DNA of 52,534 nt from a virus, in IMG/VR virus record IMGVR_UViG_3300027972_000016, positions 1-52,534 of that record; one strand, 5' to 3'. Numbering within the stretch: the first letter of the stretch is position 1; each line of letters opens with the position of its first letter. Positions 24,079-31,990 of the stretch are shown here, piece after piece. The notes beneath the pieces were generated by a model. It made no database searches. It saw only the letters and a list, made by a program, of their open reading frames with translations, and had not been told where the DNA came from. The position numbers and the translations under genes are program-made.

Positions 24079-24273
24079 ATGTCAACATGTTCAAATTGCA
24101 AAGGTAGAATGTCTTGCGGATGTCAAAGAAGGACAGCAAGCAATGGTGTTCAATGTTGTTCTTCCTGTGTTAAAGGATATGAGCAATCATTAAAAAAAGA
24201 TAAACAAGGTACAGAACTTTTAAATACTGTATCAAAAACTATTTGGGGAAAGAATAGATTTACAAATAAATAA
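24079..24273 (+). CDS. Small cysteine-rich (zinc-binding-like) protein
   Basis: 64 residues. CSNCKGRMSCGC then a second cluster CCSSC (residues ~32-36) give eight cysteines in the first 36 residues, with CxxC pairs able to hold one or two zinc ions. The second half is helical and basic (GYEQSLKKDKQGTELLNTVSK). It is preceded by the repeated leader, so it may be strongly translated. It might be a clamp or assembly factor for the cysteine-rich appendage proteins that follow; function is not known. Confidence 0.6.
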   Translation: MSTCSNCKGRMSCGCQRRTASNGVQCCSSCVKGYEQSLKKDKQGTELLNTVSKTIWGKNRFTNK

Positions 24274-24282
24274 CTTACTTAT

Positions 24283-25809
24283 ATGTTGTATGAAGTAACA
24301 GAATCAGAATTATATACTACACCATGTTATAGATTATATAACTGTTTTGATCAGTCAGAAATATATGCATCTAATACAGATTTTAGTTCAAGAGTAGGAG
24401 ATTTTGTTACTTTAGTTGACATACCAGGATGCTGGTATGTATCATTAACTAATCCATGTCAAAATCCAGAAACTGTTGAAATAGCAGAATCAGAATGCTC
24501 ATGTGATTTAAAATGTTATACAATAGGTGGATTTGGTACAGTTACTTATGTTAATGATGAAGGAACCTTAAGTACTGTTTCTGCTCCTGCTAGAATATGT
24601 TCATTAATCTATCCTAGAGTTTCAGGAAGTGTAAACAACTATATAGTAATAGATGAAGGAGAATGTGGAGAAACTGGTTGTCCTCCATTATGTTTTTTAC
24701 TAACTAACTGTGAAACTGAAGAAACTAAAATTTCTAATTCACAAAGTTTATTATCTGCATATGCATTTGGTCAAACAGTTACATTAGCTGGATTTAATGG
24801 ATGCTGGCAAGTTTCAGAAGCAGTAACTTGTGATTGCGCAATAAGTGTAACATTACAATTAGTAAAACAAAGTTGTGAAGACTGTTTACCAACAATTGCA
24901 TATAAGTTAACTAACTGTTTAAATCCTAGTAATATAATATATAGTGTACAACCAAATTTAAGTACACATGTAGGTAAAACAGTACAAATAGAATGCGGTG
25001 TTGAAGAAAGTTTTTGTTGGAATGTAACATTAATAGATTATACACCACCTGCAGACCCTCAAGTTGTAGATATATTAAATTCTTTTGAAAACTGTTATGA
25101 GTGTTCAAGAACTTATTATAAACTTACAGACTGTGAAGGTGAACTTGATCCTATTTATACATATTTTAATTTATCATCTTTCTTAGATAAAGTAATTAAA
25201 ATAAATGATTGTCCTACATGTTGGACAGTTGAAGTTACTACAGAACATTTAAATGCAACTAATATAACTGTAGCAGCATCATTTACTAATTGTATTACTT
25301 GTAGTGTAATTGAAACATGTACATGTACAAGAATTACTAATTATGCTACTGGTATAAGAGCATATATATATATTGATTGTTCAGGTAGTGTACAAAACTT
25401 TTCACTGGATCCAAAAGAAACTAAGAAAAAGTTTTGTGTAGGAAGATGGATTACAAGATATCCTACTACAGATAACTTAGAAGAGTTTGGAGATTGTATA
25501 GATAATGAACAAACTAAAATATGTCCACCAGATCCAACTGGAAGACAAGTTAGACCAGGTTATACTACTCCTTCATGTAATCCAGAACAATTTGAAAACA
25601 TAACTTGTAGAGCATCAGAAATACTATACAAAACTGTTCTTCAACAAAGATATGGTATAAGTAACTGTTGTCCTGAAGAAGATGATAAATGGTTAATTAA
25701 AAAAGAATTAATTGATTTAGCAGCATTAGAAGATAGTAACTATATATGTACAGTTGTTAATCCTTGTTGTGCACCATCAACTTGTGGATGTTCAAGTTGT
25801 AATTCTTAA
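24283..25809 (+). CDS. Cysteine-rich repeat appendage protein
   Basis: 508 residues with 43 cysteines (about 8.5%). Residues ~15-340 hold four repeats of ~65-85 residues with the pattern Y(K/R)L.(N/D)C ... I ... LS...G..V ... CW.V ... C..C. The C-terminal part (VRPGYTTPSCNPEQFENITC, then LYKTVLQQRYGISNCCPEED) is a separate conserved-looking domain, ending in a CC...C.C..C cluster. Repeats closed by paired cysteines suggest a rigid rod stabilised by disulfides or zinc; this is inference. Context (structural block) supports a head- or tail-appendage protein. Confidence 0.6.
   Translation: MLYEVTESELYTTPCYRLYNCFDQSEIYASNTDFSSRVGDFVTLVDIPGCWYVSLTNPCQNPETVEIAESECSCDLKCYTIGGFGTVTYVNDEGTLSTVSAPARICSLIYPRVSGSVNNYIVIDEGECGETGCPPLCFLLTNCETEETKISNSQSLLSAYAFGQTVTLAGFNGCWQVSEAVTCDCAISVTLQLVKQSCEDCLPTIAYKLTNCLNPSNIIYSVQPNLSTHVGKTVQIECGVEESFCWNVTLIDYTPPADPQVVDILNSFENCYECSRTYYKLTDCEGELDPIYTYFNLSSFLDKVIKINDCPTCWTVEVTTEHLNATNITVAASFTNCITCSVIETCTCTRITNYATGIRAYIYIDCSGSVQNFSLDPKETKKKFCVGRWITRYPTTDNLEEFGDCIDNEQTKICPPDPTGRQVRPGYTTPSCNPEQFENITCRASEILYKTVLQQRYGISNCCPEEDDKWLIKKELIDLAALEDSNYICTVVNPCCAPSTCGCSSCNS
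24325..25302 (+). repeat. Four tandem cysteine-framed protein repeats
   Basis: Within the 508-residue gene, YRLYNC, FLLTNC, YKLTNC and YKLTDC each open a unit. GCW, GCW, FCW and TCW occur about 30-45 residues later, and CSCDLKC, CEDC, CYEC and CITC close the units. Divergence is high at DNA level, so these are old protein repeats rather than a recent DNA expansion. Confidence 0.7.
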
Positions 25810-25813
25810 GAAT

Positions 25814-25825
25814 ATTTTGTATATT
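25814..25825 (+). promoter_or_regulatory. Candidate promoter of the appendage operon
   Basis: ATTTTG then TATATT (25820-25825), 19 nt before ATG 25845, in a 35-nt gap. The 13-mer ATTTTGTATATTA is identical to that upstream of the scaffold gene (14077-14089). Confidence 0.45.
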
Positions 25826-25844
25826 ATATAATATAAGTAAAGAT

Positions 25845-26870
25845 ATGAAACCTTTAAATTTAGATAATAGTCCATGTAGTCCAACCTCAAGTAACTGTGT
25901 TATTTGGCAAGGACCGGATTTAGTATGTATTAATCTTTGTACAGGAGATACTGTTTCAGATGTGATAGCTAAATTAGCTACAGAATTATGTACAATAATG
26001 GAACAACTAAAAATTAGCAATTATTTAGATAGTTTAAGTTGTTTTAATTTACAAGTATGTCCTCCTTCAGATTTTAAAGCATTGATTCAATTCTTAATTG
26101 AAAAAATCTGTGAATCAGAAGGTCTACCTGTTGTACCATCTGGTATTGCTACTACTGGAAACTGTCCTGATTGTGTAGTAAATGTTGCTCCTTGTTTTGT
26201 AGTAGGAAGTCAAACTACTATGCAGTTAACAGAATATGTTAATCAAATAGGAAATAGAATATGTGAAATTTTTTCTCAGATTAATGTTCTTACAACTGCA
26301 GTAAATGAATTAGATATCAGAGTTACCAATTTAGAAAATACACCAGCTCCAGTATCTATAATACCAAGTATACTAGTAAATTGTACATTAGATAATGCTA
26401 CAATTATTGGTGGAAATGTATATCCTATTAATGATGTCTTAGCTGCATTAGTTAATAATGGAGATCATGGTTATTGTTCTTTATTATCAGCTCTTGGTCA
26501 ACCGGTAGATATTTTAGCAGCAGCAGCTTCTGCATGTATATCAAGTACAGATATATCTTTAGCTGATTCACCTAATGCAATGTCAACAGCATATCCAAGT
26601 TGGATAACTTCACCGTTTACATTAAGTGATACTGTAAATAATTTGTGGTTATCTGTTTGTGACATATATACTTTTTTATCTACATCAACTACATTTGGAA
26701 AAGATGGTAGAGGGGTAGCAGTATTTGTTGGAGGAAGCTACGGAGCTCCTGGACCAACTAATACTAATTTAGCTACTGATTATGCATTAGTACCAGGATT
26801 TGGAGTAAATGCCTTACCAGGAGCTTTAACATTAAAAGCAGGAGATATCTGGATTAGAGTTTGTCCTTAA
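25845..26870 (+). CDS. Appendage protein with shared cysteine attachment domain
   Basis: 341 residues. Residues ~10-48 (CSPTSSNCVIWQGPDLVC, then TGDTVSDVIAKLATELC) match the N-terminal domain of the genes at 28873 and 29446 in spacing: C, C[VI]x[YW]xG, C, then a helix with [VL]xx[VA][LI]. Another cysteine-containing helical segment follows, then a short coiled coil (INQINVLTTAVNELDIRVTNLE-type, ~residues 145-167) and a C-terminal beta domain (GRGVAVFVGGSYG, GDIWIRVCP). This layout suits a fibre: base-attachment domain, stalk and distal knob. The next gene seems to supply the C-terminal domain that is fused in 29446. Confidence 0.6.
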   Translation: MKPLNLDNSPCSPTSSNCVIWQGPDLVCINLCTGDTVSDVIAKLATELCTIMEQLKISNYLDSLSCFNLQVCPPSDFKALIQFLIEKICESEGLPVVPSGIATTGNCPDCVVNVAPCFVVGSQTTMQLTEYVNQIGNRICEIFSQINVLTTAVNELDIRVTNLENTPAPVSIIPSILVNCTLDNATIIGGNVYPINDVLAALVNNGDHGYCSLLSALGQPVDILAAAASACISSTDISLADSPNAMSTAYPSWITSPFTLSDTVNNLWLSVCDIYTFLSTSTTFGKDGRGVAVFVGGSYGAPGPTNTNLATDYALVPGFGVNALPGALTLKAGDIWIRVCP

Positions 26871-26883
26871 TTAATTAACTTAT

Positions 26884-27774
26884 ATGGAAAGATATAGAGT
26901 ATTTGACGGAACCAATTGGAGAAGTATTTGTGGTTGCGGCTATCATGTAAGAGATACATCAGGAAACTGGAAGTTAGTTGATCCTGATAATTGTGATGTA
27001 AGATATTACAATGAAGGAACCTGGAAGCAGATTAACTGTTGTTATGAAACTTTACTTACTTCATGTGAATCTAGTGCTGTATATTGTAGTAGTACAAAGT
27101 TACTTGTAGAAGTAGCTCTTCCTGTTATGTTAAATGATAGAGTAACTGATGTTCCTTCTTGTAACTTATTAGACTCATATCCTTGTGAGGATCCTGTATA
27201 TCAGGCAAATTATTTAACTTGGAGAGTTAATAGAGATACTTTTCTTAGCCGTCAAGGTCAAAATTTTCAAGCTACATTAGTTGGTCTACCTGCTCCATAT
27301 GTATTAAACTATGCAGATGGCCAAACTAGTATATATATGCCATATGTTTGTACATTAAAAAAAGTAAACATATCAGCATGGTGTCCAGCAAGTACATATC
27401 CTGAATGGACAGTACCTGATCCAGTTACTTTATTAAGTCCTGATGATGTAATGCCTTCAGTATATAATTTTACATTTTTACCATCTGTAACAAGTATTGG
27501 TGACTTACCACCTTTTGGTTCACCAGGACAAGCTATATATGTTGTAGATCCTACTCCTGTAGCTTATGCATGGGATCAGAGTACATTATCTTGGTCAACA
27601 ACTTTTTATAATACATATTTTGATCCTATTCAGATAATAAGGATGAGTACATTTAATGCAAACTATGGAAAAAAAATAGGTCTATTTCAAGCATGGGGAG
27701 TTTATCTTTATTCTAATAATTATATACCATTTCATTTGTTAAAGAAAAAAACAATTGAAGCACCATGTTCATAA
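26884..27774 (+). CDS. Appendage protein with domain shared with the 29446 gene
   Basis: 296 residues. The first ~60 include two short WxxI/Cys units (NWRSICGCG, WKQINCC). Residues ~155-296 are paralogous to the C-terminal third of the protein at 29446: VNISAWCPASTYPEWTVPD here against VNISYACPASTYVGWTTPD there, then V.N.T.L..V...G.LP, A..LW/AYAWD, and a closing PFH/PCH-R/LLKK segment. Thus a domain that is fused to the attachment domain in one gene is separate in this one. Probably an appendage tip or collar protein. Ten-odd cysteines match the style of the block. Confidence 0.6.
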   Translation: MERYRVFDGTNWRSICGCGYHVRDTSGNWKLVDPDNCDVRYYNEGTWKQINCCYETLLTSCESSAVYCSSTKLLVEVALPVMLNDRVTDVPSCNLLDSYPCEDPVYQANYLTWRVNRDTFLSRQGQNFQATLVGLPAPYVLNYADGQTSIYMPYVCTLKKVNISAWCPASTYPEWTVPDPVTLLSPDDVMPSVYNFTFLPSVTSIGDLPPFGSPGQAIYVVDPTPVAYAWDQSTLSWSTTFYNTYFDPIQIIRMSTFNANYGKKIGLFQAWGVYLYSNNYIPFHLLKKKTIEAPCS

Positions 27775-27792
27775 ATTTAAAATGTATAATAT

Positions 27793-28308
27793 ATGTTATT
27801 TGATATAGAAGATTATTGTCTTTGTGGGTACATGGGAACAGGTGCTAATCCAGCATGGGAAGTATTTGATATGGAATGTCCTGGATATAATTTTTGTGAT
27901 TTGAGTGATGCAGCTAGTGTTTTTAGAGCTGTTGGTGATGCTTTTAGAAATGCTTTAATTGATTATATTGGAGTAGCTGGTGCTGTGTTAGGTGATGATA
28001 ACTACGGTGTTACAAATTTACCATGTAATAATGCTGTATGTTCACCAGGACCAATTGTAGATACAGGTTTAGCTGTACCAAATAAATATACACCAGCAGG
28101 ATTTAATAATTTTTATAATTTATATTTTGATCATAGAGCTAAAGTAAATGCATTACTAGATCATTTAATTGATATTCAAGGAGATCCTACTATTCAATTT
28201 AATCAGGCCTTTTATGATGATATGATTACTGCATTTAATTTAATGATGTGTGGATTTAAAGACTTGATGAAAATATTGGATGATGATGACTTTATAAATT
28301 ATTTCTAA
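27793..28308 (+). CDS. Small helical acidic protein of the appendage block
   Basis: 171 residues. The cysteine-bearing start (DYCLCGYMGTG, MECPGYNFCD) is followed by helices (AASVFRAVGDAFRNALIDYIG) and a long C-terminal helical part ending in the acidic DDDDFINYF. It occupies the same place relative to the 26884 gene as the 30725 gene does to the 29446 gene, although sequence similarity between the two small proteins is not convincing. May be a chaperone or minor subunit for its neighbour; this is a position-based guess. Confidence 0.5.
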   Translation: MLFDIEDYCLCGYMGTGANPAWEVFDMECPGYNFCDLSDAASVFRAVGDAFRNALIDYIGVAGAVLGDDNYGVTNLPCNNAVCSPGPIVDTGLAVPNKYTPAGFNNFYNLYFDHRAKVNALLDHLIDIQGDPTIQFNQAFYDDMITAFNLMMCGFKDLMKILDDDDFINYF

Positions 28309-28309
28309 T

Positions 28310-28876
28310 ATGAAAGGTTTATCAGAGTTTATAAATAATATTACTGAATCTAAACCTTTTTTACCAAAAGGCTTAATAAAGGATTTAGAGAGCTTTATTA
28401 TAAATTCTGGTTGTACTACTATAAGGTTTGAAGATATGTCATCTAAGGCCTTAGGATTATCAAATTATGATGAATGTATCTTAGGATACAAATTATTAAA
28501 GTTACAGTTTGAATATGTTCTTTATATAGTAATGCATGAAGTGGTACATCAGTATCAGTATAAGAAATATGGTAAGGATGTAGCATTAGAAGTATATAAA
28601 TCTAATATTAGTTTAGATAAAGCTGTAGATAAGTTATTGTATTTAGAAAAGACTGCTGATAGATTATCTATTGCTAAATTAAAACAACTGTTAAAGAAAC
28701 ATAGAGTACCATCTAATGTGGTAATAAGACCAAGATACTTAGAAGTAACAGATACTAATTATTTTGAAAAATATGTTACTGAGGTAAGAAGAGAAGTAGT
28801 AAAGAATAATTACACAACTATTGAAGATATTAATAGTTACATGTATAACAGAATTAAAAAAGTTGAACTAGTATGA
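28310..28876 (+). CDS. Zincin-type metallopeptidase (HExxH)
   Basis: 188 residues. VMHEVVHQYQYKKYG carries HExxH with His76, Glu77 and His80, and LEKTADRLS lies ~33 residues on with Glu113 and Asp117. HExxH plus a downstream E..AD is the zinc-binding layout of gluzincin-like or ImmA/SprT-like peptidases. It has no signal peptide, so it acts in the infected cell or in the virion. It overlaps the next appendage gene by 4 bp (ATGA) and follows another by 1 nt, so it is made with them. Candidate roles are maturation of appendage or head proteins, or cleavage of a host factor. Catalysis is inferred from the motif only. Confidence 0.65.
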   Translation: MKGLSEFINNITESKPFLPKGLIKDLESFIINSGCTTIRFEDMSSKALGLSNYDECILGYKLLKLQFEYVLYIVMHEVVHQYQYKKYGKDVALEVYKSNISLDKAVDKLLYLEKTADRLSIAKLKQLLKKHRVPSNVVIRPRYLEVTDTNYFEKYVTEVRREVVKNNYTTIEDINSYMYNRIKKVELV

Positions 28877-29439
28877 GTACTTGTAAAAAATGTGGATGTG
28901 AAGATAAATTCTTAACACCTGCTCCTTGCCCAGATCCTATTGGATGTCCAGAACCAGAACCATGTTCTGAGCTATTTGATGCACAGTGTGTTCAATACAC
29001 TGGAACTAGTATAACTTGTGGTGAGGAAACAATTGTACCTACTAATACAGATCTTGCAACAGCATTAAATTCAATAGCTGACTTAGCATGTAACCCAACA
29101 ATACCTGTTGCAAATAAATATGTTCAACTATTTGATAGTGAAATACCAGGTAGAGTTCAAAGTACATTAGTAAATATAACAGGTCCTGTAACATATGAAT
29201 GGAGTTTTGCAGATAATGCTGAAGATTTTACATTCTCAGGTGCTACAAATCTTTCTTATGTTAATTTAGTTTCTGTAGCAACAAACGGTCATTCTGCTGT
29301 TCTTGCAGATACAGCTGGTACAGCATCAACTAAATCTTGGAGAATGATGACATTATTAAAATTAAAAGTAACAGATGCAGCTGGTAATGTATATAGAGAT
29401 ACTTTCTTTTATATTCAAACTATAGGAACTTTTTTATAA
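28873..29439 (+). CDS. Short appendage protein: cysteine attachment domain plus Ig-like domain
   Basis: 188 residues, paralogous to the first ~190 residues of the next gene. The N-terminus KKCGCEDKFLTPAPCPDP is nearly identical to the neighbour's, followed by CVQYTGTSITC and a helix (LATALNSIADLAC). Residues ~85-188 are an Ig/PKD-like fold (GPVTYEWSF ... LKLKVTDAAGNVY). It stops where the neighbour continues into its C-terminal domain. It may be a shorter isoform occupying other sites, or the remnant of a tandem duplication. Start ATG overlaps the metallopeptidase stop. Confidence 0.6.
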   Translation: MSTCKKCGCEDKFLTPAPCPDPIGCPEPEPCSELFDAQCVQYTGTSITCGEETIVPTNTDLATALNSIADLACNPTIPVANKYVQLFDSEIPGRVQSTLVNITGPVTYEWSFADNAEDFTFSGATNLSYVNLVSVATNGHSAVLADTAGTASTKSWRMMTLLKLKVTDAAGNVYRDTFFYIQTIGTFL

Positions 29440-29445
29440 AAAATT

Positions 29446-30714
29446 ATGGCAAATACAAATTGTAAAAAGTGCGGGTGTCAAGATAAGTTCTTAACTCCAG
29501 CACCATGTCCAGAACCTCAAGGATGTCCTCAGCCTGAAAATTGCTCAGAGATATTTAATGCAGGTTGTATAGAATATACAGGAACTAACATTACATGTGA
29601 TGATGAAATTATTGTAGCTACTGGAGATAGAGTATCTGATGCGTTAATTGCTATAGCAGATCTTGCTTGTAATAGTGCACCTCTATGTAATATACAAGTT
29701 ACTATAACTAGTCAATCTGAGTATTTTCCTATATTAGAATCTAATATAGTAGGAGGAACAGCTCCTTATACATATAGTTGGAGTATAGTACAAGGACCAT
29801 TTGTAGGTCACACTATAATTGGAGTAACTAATGCTGCTGATTTAAATTTAGAGTGTATAGGTGCAAATGGTTTACAAAATGGAGAAGAAACAGTTAAAAT
29901 ATCTAGTATAAGATTAGATGTTACTGATGCTGCTGGATGTAAAGAATCTGTATATTATACATATGCTAGTCCATGTTATCCAATATTTACTAGACTACAA
30001 CCGGCTTTACCTCCATATGCAGGTGGACAGGGTGTTGAATTTTTTCCTATACCTTATGGTGGTATTGATTTTATGGATGATGTAACACAAATGCCAACAT
30101 GTGAAGAGTTAACAACTATGATATGTCCAGATTCTGAAACTTATGATATGGAAGAAACTGAGTTTGAAACAGCTAGAGATACATTTAATTATTATACTTA
30201 TTCTAATTTAAATGCTGAGTATTATGGTCTCCCTAATAATGATCCTATAGATTATACAATATATGAACCAGGAGAATTAGGTGATCAATTAGTATTTTAT
30301 AAAGGAGGATTAAAAACTGTAAATATATCATATGCCTGTCCTGCATCTACTTATGTTGGATGGACAACACCAGATCTTTTATTAGGTGGAGACAGTGTTG
30401 CAGATAGACTTCCCACTGTAGTTAATATAACTTGGTTAACTGCTGTTGCTAATGTTGGTTTATTACCTGTTACAGCACAACCTGGAGATGCTATTAAAGA
30501 TTTAAACACAAATATTAAATATTTATGGGATCCAACCTTAACTGCTTGGAGTCAAGATTTATATACAGCATATTTTACTAAAGTTGGAAATACTAAAGAA
30601 TATCAAATTGCAGTATTAAAAGCAGCAACTGATGCTGTAATAAGATCTATGAGACCTTTTACATGGGCCGCTGATTATGCTCCATGCCATAGATTAAGAA
30701 AAGAAATTATATAA
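29446..30714 (+). CDS. Three-domain appendage protein
   Basis: 422 residues. Domain 1 (residues ~1-85) is the cysteine attachment domain shared with 28873 and 25845 (KKCGCQDKFLTPAPCP, CIEYTGTNITC). Domain 2 (~85-185) is PKD/SprB-like Ig (GGTAPYTYSWS ... LDVTDAAGCKE). Domain 3 (~285-422) is paralogous to the C-terminal half of the 26884 protein (VNISYACPASTYVGWTTPD). It is therefore a fused version of modules that also occur separately nearby. PKD-like domains often present binding surfaces on the outside of virions. Likely a head or tail fibre; its ligand is unknown. Confidence 0.65.
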   Translation: MANTNCKKCGCQDKFLTPAPCPEPQGCPQPENCSEIFNAGCIEYTGTNITCDDEIIVATGDRVSDALIAIADLACNSAPLCNIQVTITSQSEYFPILESNIVGGTAPYTYSWSIVQGPFVGHTIIGVTNAADLNLECIGANGLQNGEETVKISSIRLDVTDAAGCKESVYYTYASPCYPIFTRLQPALPPYAGGQGVEFFPIPYGGIDFMDDVTQMPTCEELTTMICPDSETYDMEETEFETARDTFNYYTYSNLNAEYYGLPNNDPIDYTIYEPGELGDQLVFYKGGLKTVNISYACPASTYVGWTTPDLLLGGDSVADRLPTVVNITWLTAVANVGLLPVTAQPGDAIKDLNTNIKYLWDPTLTAWSQDLYTAYFTKVGNTKEYQIAVLKAATDAVIRSMRPFTWAADYAPCHRLRKEII

Positions 30715-30724
30715 AAAATTAAAT

Positions 30725-31294
30725 ATGGCAGGAAGTTTAAATTTAATTGCTGATTATTATAATAATGGTTTTATTGGAAATTGCAATCCTTTATATTCAG
30801 AGCCTATAACAGCTAATGCTTGGTTTGTAGCAAAACAAGCATTTACTCAAGAAAGAGACACTCATAATGCAGCAGCAAATGCTTTTTTTCAAGCAGCTTT
30901 TGCTATGAGATTATCTTATGATGGAGATGATCAAATTCCACCTAACTGTTTTACAACAGCAGGGATTGCTATTATAGAAGATGCTTATTATGGACCAACA
31001 GGTTGGTGGGAAAAATCTTTTGACTTCCGTAAAATATCAATGTTATTTTGGAACTCATTACAACAAGATCCATATAAATTTTATGGTACTTCCACTAATT
31101 TTATAAATAAACCATTACCAGACGGTACAAGTGTACCTGTTAGTTGGGTAACTGATTATGATTTATACCCTACAGTTACAAGAGCACTATATGAAGAATA
31201 TAGAACTAAATTAGAAAGTCAAATGCATGCACTTAAAGTATTATTTAAATTAATAAATAATGATACTTTTCCAACCTTTAATATACCGTCTTAG
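30725..31294 (+). CDS. Helical protein ending the appendage operon
   Basis: 189 residues, rich in aromatic residues and helices (ANAWFVAKQAFTQERDTHNAAANAFFQAAFAM; RALYEEYRTKLESQMHALKVLFKLIN). It has only two cysteines, unlike its neighbours. It follows the three-domain appendage gene by 10 nt and ends 46 nt before a strong terminator. No family is recognised. It may be a structural or assembly partner of the preceding protein. Confidence 0.5.
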   Translation: MAGSLNLIADYYNNGFIGNCNPLYSEPITANAWFVAKQAFTQERDTHNAAANAFFQAAFAMRLSYDGDDQIPPNCFTTAGIAIIEDAYYGPTGWWEKSFDFRKISMLFWNSLQQDPYKFYGTSTNFINKPLPDGTSVPVSWVTDYDLYPTVTRALYEEYRTKLESQMHALKVLFKLINNDTFPTFNIPS

Positions 31295-31301
31295 TTAGTT
31301 A

Positions 31302-31329
31302 GTTGCAGTTTGTTGGTTACTGTAGCAAC
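31302..31329 (+). other. Imperfect hairpin in non-coding gap
   Basis: GTTGCAGT (31302-31309) and ACTGTAGCAAC (31319-31329) can pair with a 3-nt bulge. It directly follows three TTAG units (31291-31302) that include the stop codon, and precedes the terminator. Its function is unclear; it may simply be part of the 3' end structure. Confidence 0.35.
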
Positions 31330-31339
31330 AACGGCAGAG

Positions 31340-31367
31340 CCCCCGCACTTGTGGGGGTTTTGTTTTT
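31340..31367 (+). terminator. GC-rich rho-independent terminator
   Basis: CCCCCGC (31340-31346) pairs with GTGGGGG (31351-31357) including one G-U, around an ACTT loop, and is followed by TTTTGTTTTT. It is the most GC-rich hairpin in the window and separates the appendage genes from the ring/muzzle operon. Confidence 0.9.
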
Positions 31368-31379
31368 ATGGTATATTTG
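31363..31379 (+). promoter_or_regulatory. Candidate promoter of the ring/muzzle operon
   Basis: TTTTTATGG then TATATTTG (31372-31379), 31 nt from TATATT to ATG 31409. It is nearly identical to the site at 5865-5880, which also follows a terminator. A second TATATT at 31400 is too close to the ATG to serve as promoter. Confidence 0.5.
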
Positions 31380-31408
31380 TTAAAGTCATATATTTTTAGT
31401 ATATTATT

Positions 31409-31990
31409 ATGAAAGAATTTAAAAAACCAGATGTAACTGCACCAAGATTTAGACCTGAAGTTTATAACATTTTAAACAAAGAGTTCTTTGAAAAATTTAA
31501 AATAAAATATCCAAAGTATAAGAACATTGGAAACAAAATTTTAAAGAATTATGCAAAGACATTTAACAAGATGGTATATCAGACAGTAATAGATACAAGA
31601 GATGGTGTACAGTTACCTGAACAAATTGGATGGTTATTTATTGGGACTTGTCAACAAAGTAAAAAACAGAATACTGACTTTGCAAAATCCCGGACATATG
31701 GTATGAGAGTTTCAAATAATAATTGGGCTACAGATGGAAAACTGGCCAAGATATTTTTTACAACTTATGCACCAAAACATAAAATTAAAAATAGAGAATT
31801 CTGGTCTTTTGTAGCATGTAGAGATTTTAAAAGAACAGTAGCTAAAACATATCCTGAAAATTGGAACATGTATGTAGCAGTTGACAACTTACAAGAATTA
31901 AAATTAATCTATAATAAAGCTTTATATAAAGACTATAGAATCAAACAAACTAAGGAAGCTTTAAAAAATTATAATGAGTTTGAATTATGA
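31409..31990 (+). CDS. Conserved-looking basic protein before the ring genes
   Basis: 193 residues, strongly Lys/Tyr-rich. It has helical ends and a central beta part (GWLFIGTCQQSKKQ ... KLAKIFFTTYAPKHKIKNREFWSF). The phrase 'FWSFVACRDFKRTVAKTYPENW' (residues ~132-153) is distinctive. I do not recognise a function. It starts a new transcription unit, 37 nt after a promoter-like site, and overlaps the ring gene by 4 bp (ATGA). Possible assembly factor for the tail rings. Confidence 0.55.
   Translation: MKEFKKPDVTAPRFRPEVYNILNKEFFEKFKIKYPKYKNIGNKILKNYAKTFNKMVYQTVIDTRDGVQLPEQIGWLFIGTCQQSKKQNTDFAKSRTYGMRVSNNNWATDGKLAKIFFTTYAPKHKIKNREFWSFVACRDFKRTVAKTYPENWNMYVAVDNLQELKLIYNKALYKDYRIKQTKEALKNYNEFEL

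Noticed and set aside
27793-31294. Paralogy of the small helical proteins at 27793 and 30725
   Set aside because: Their positions correspond, but the sequences do not align convincingly; only positional similarity is claimed.
31400-31405. Second TATATT at 31400 as a promoter
   Set aside because: It ends 3 nt before the start codon, too close to allow initiation upstream of the ATG.
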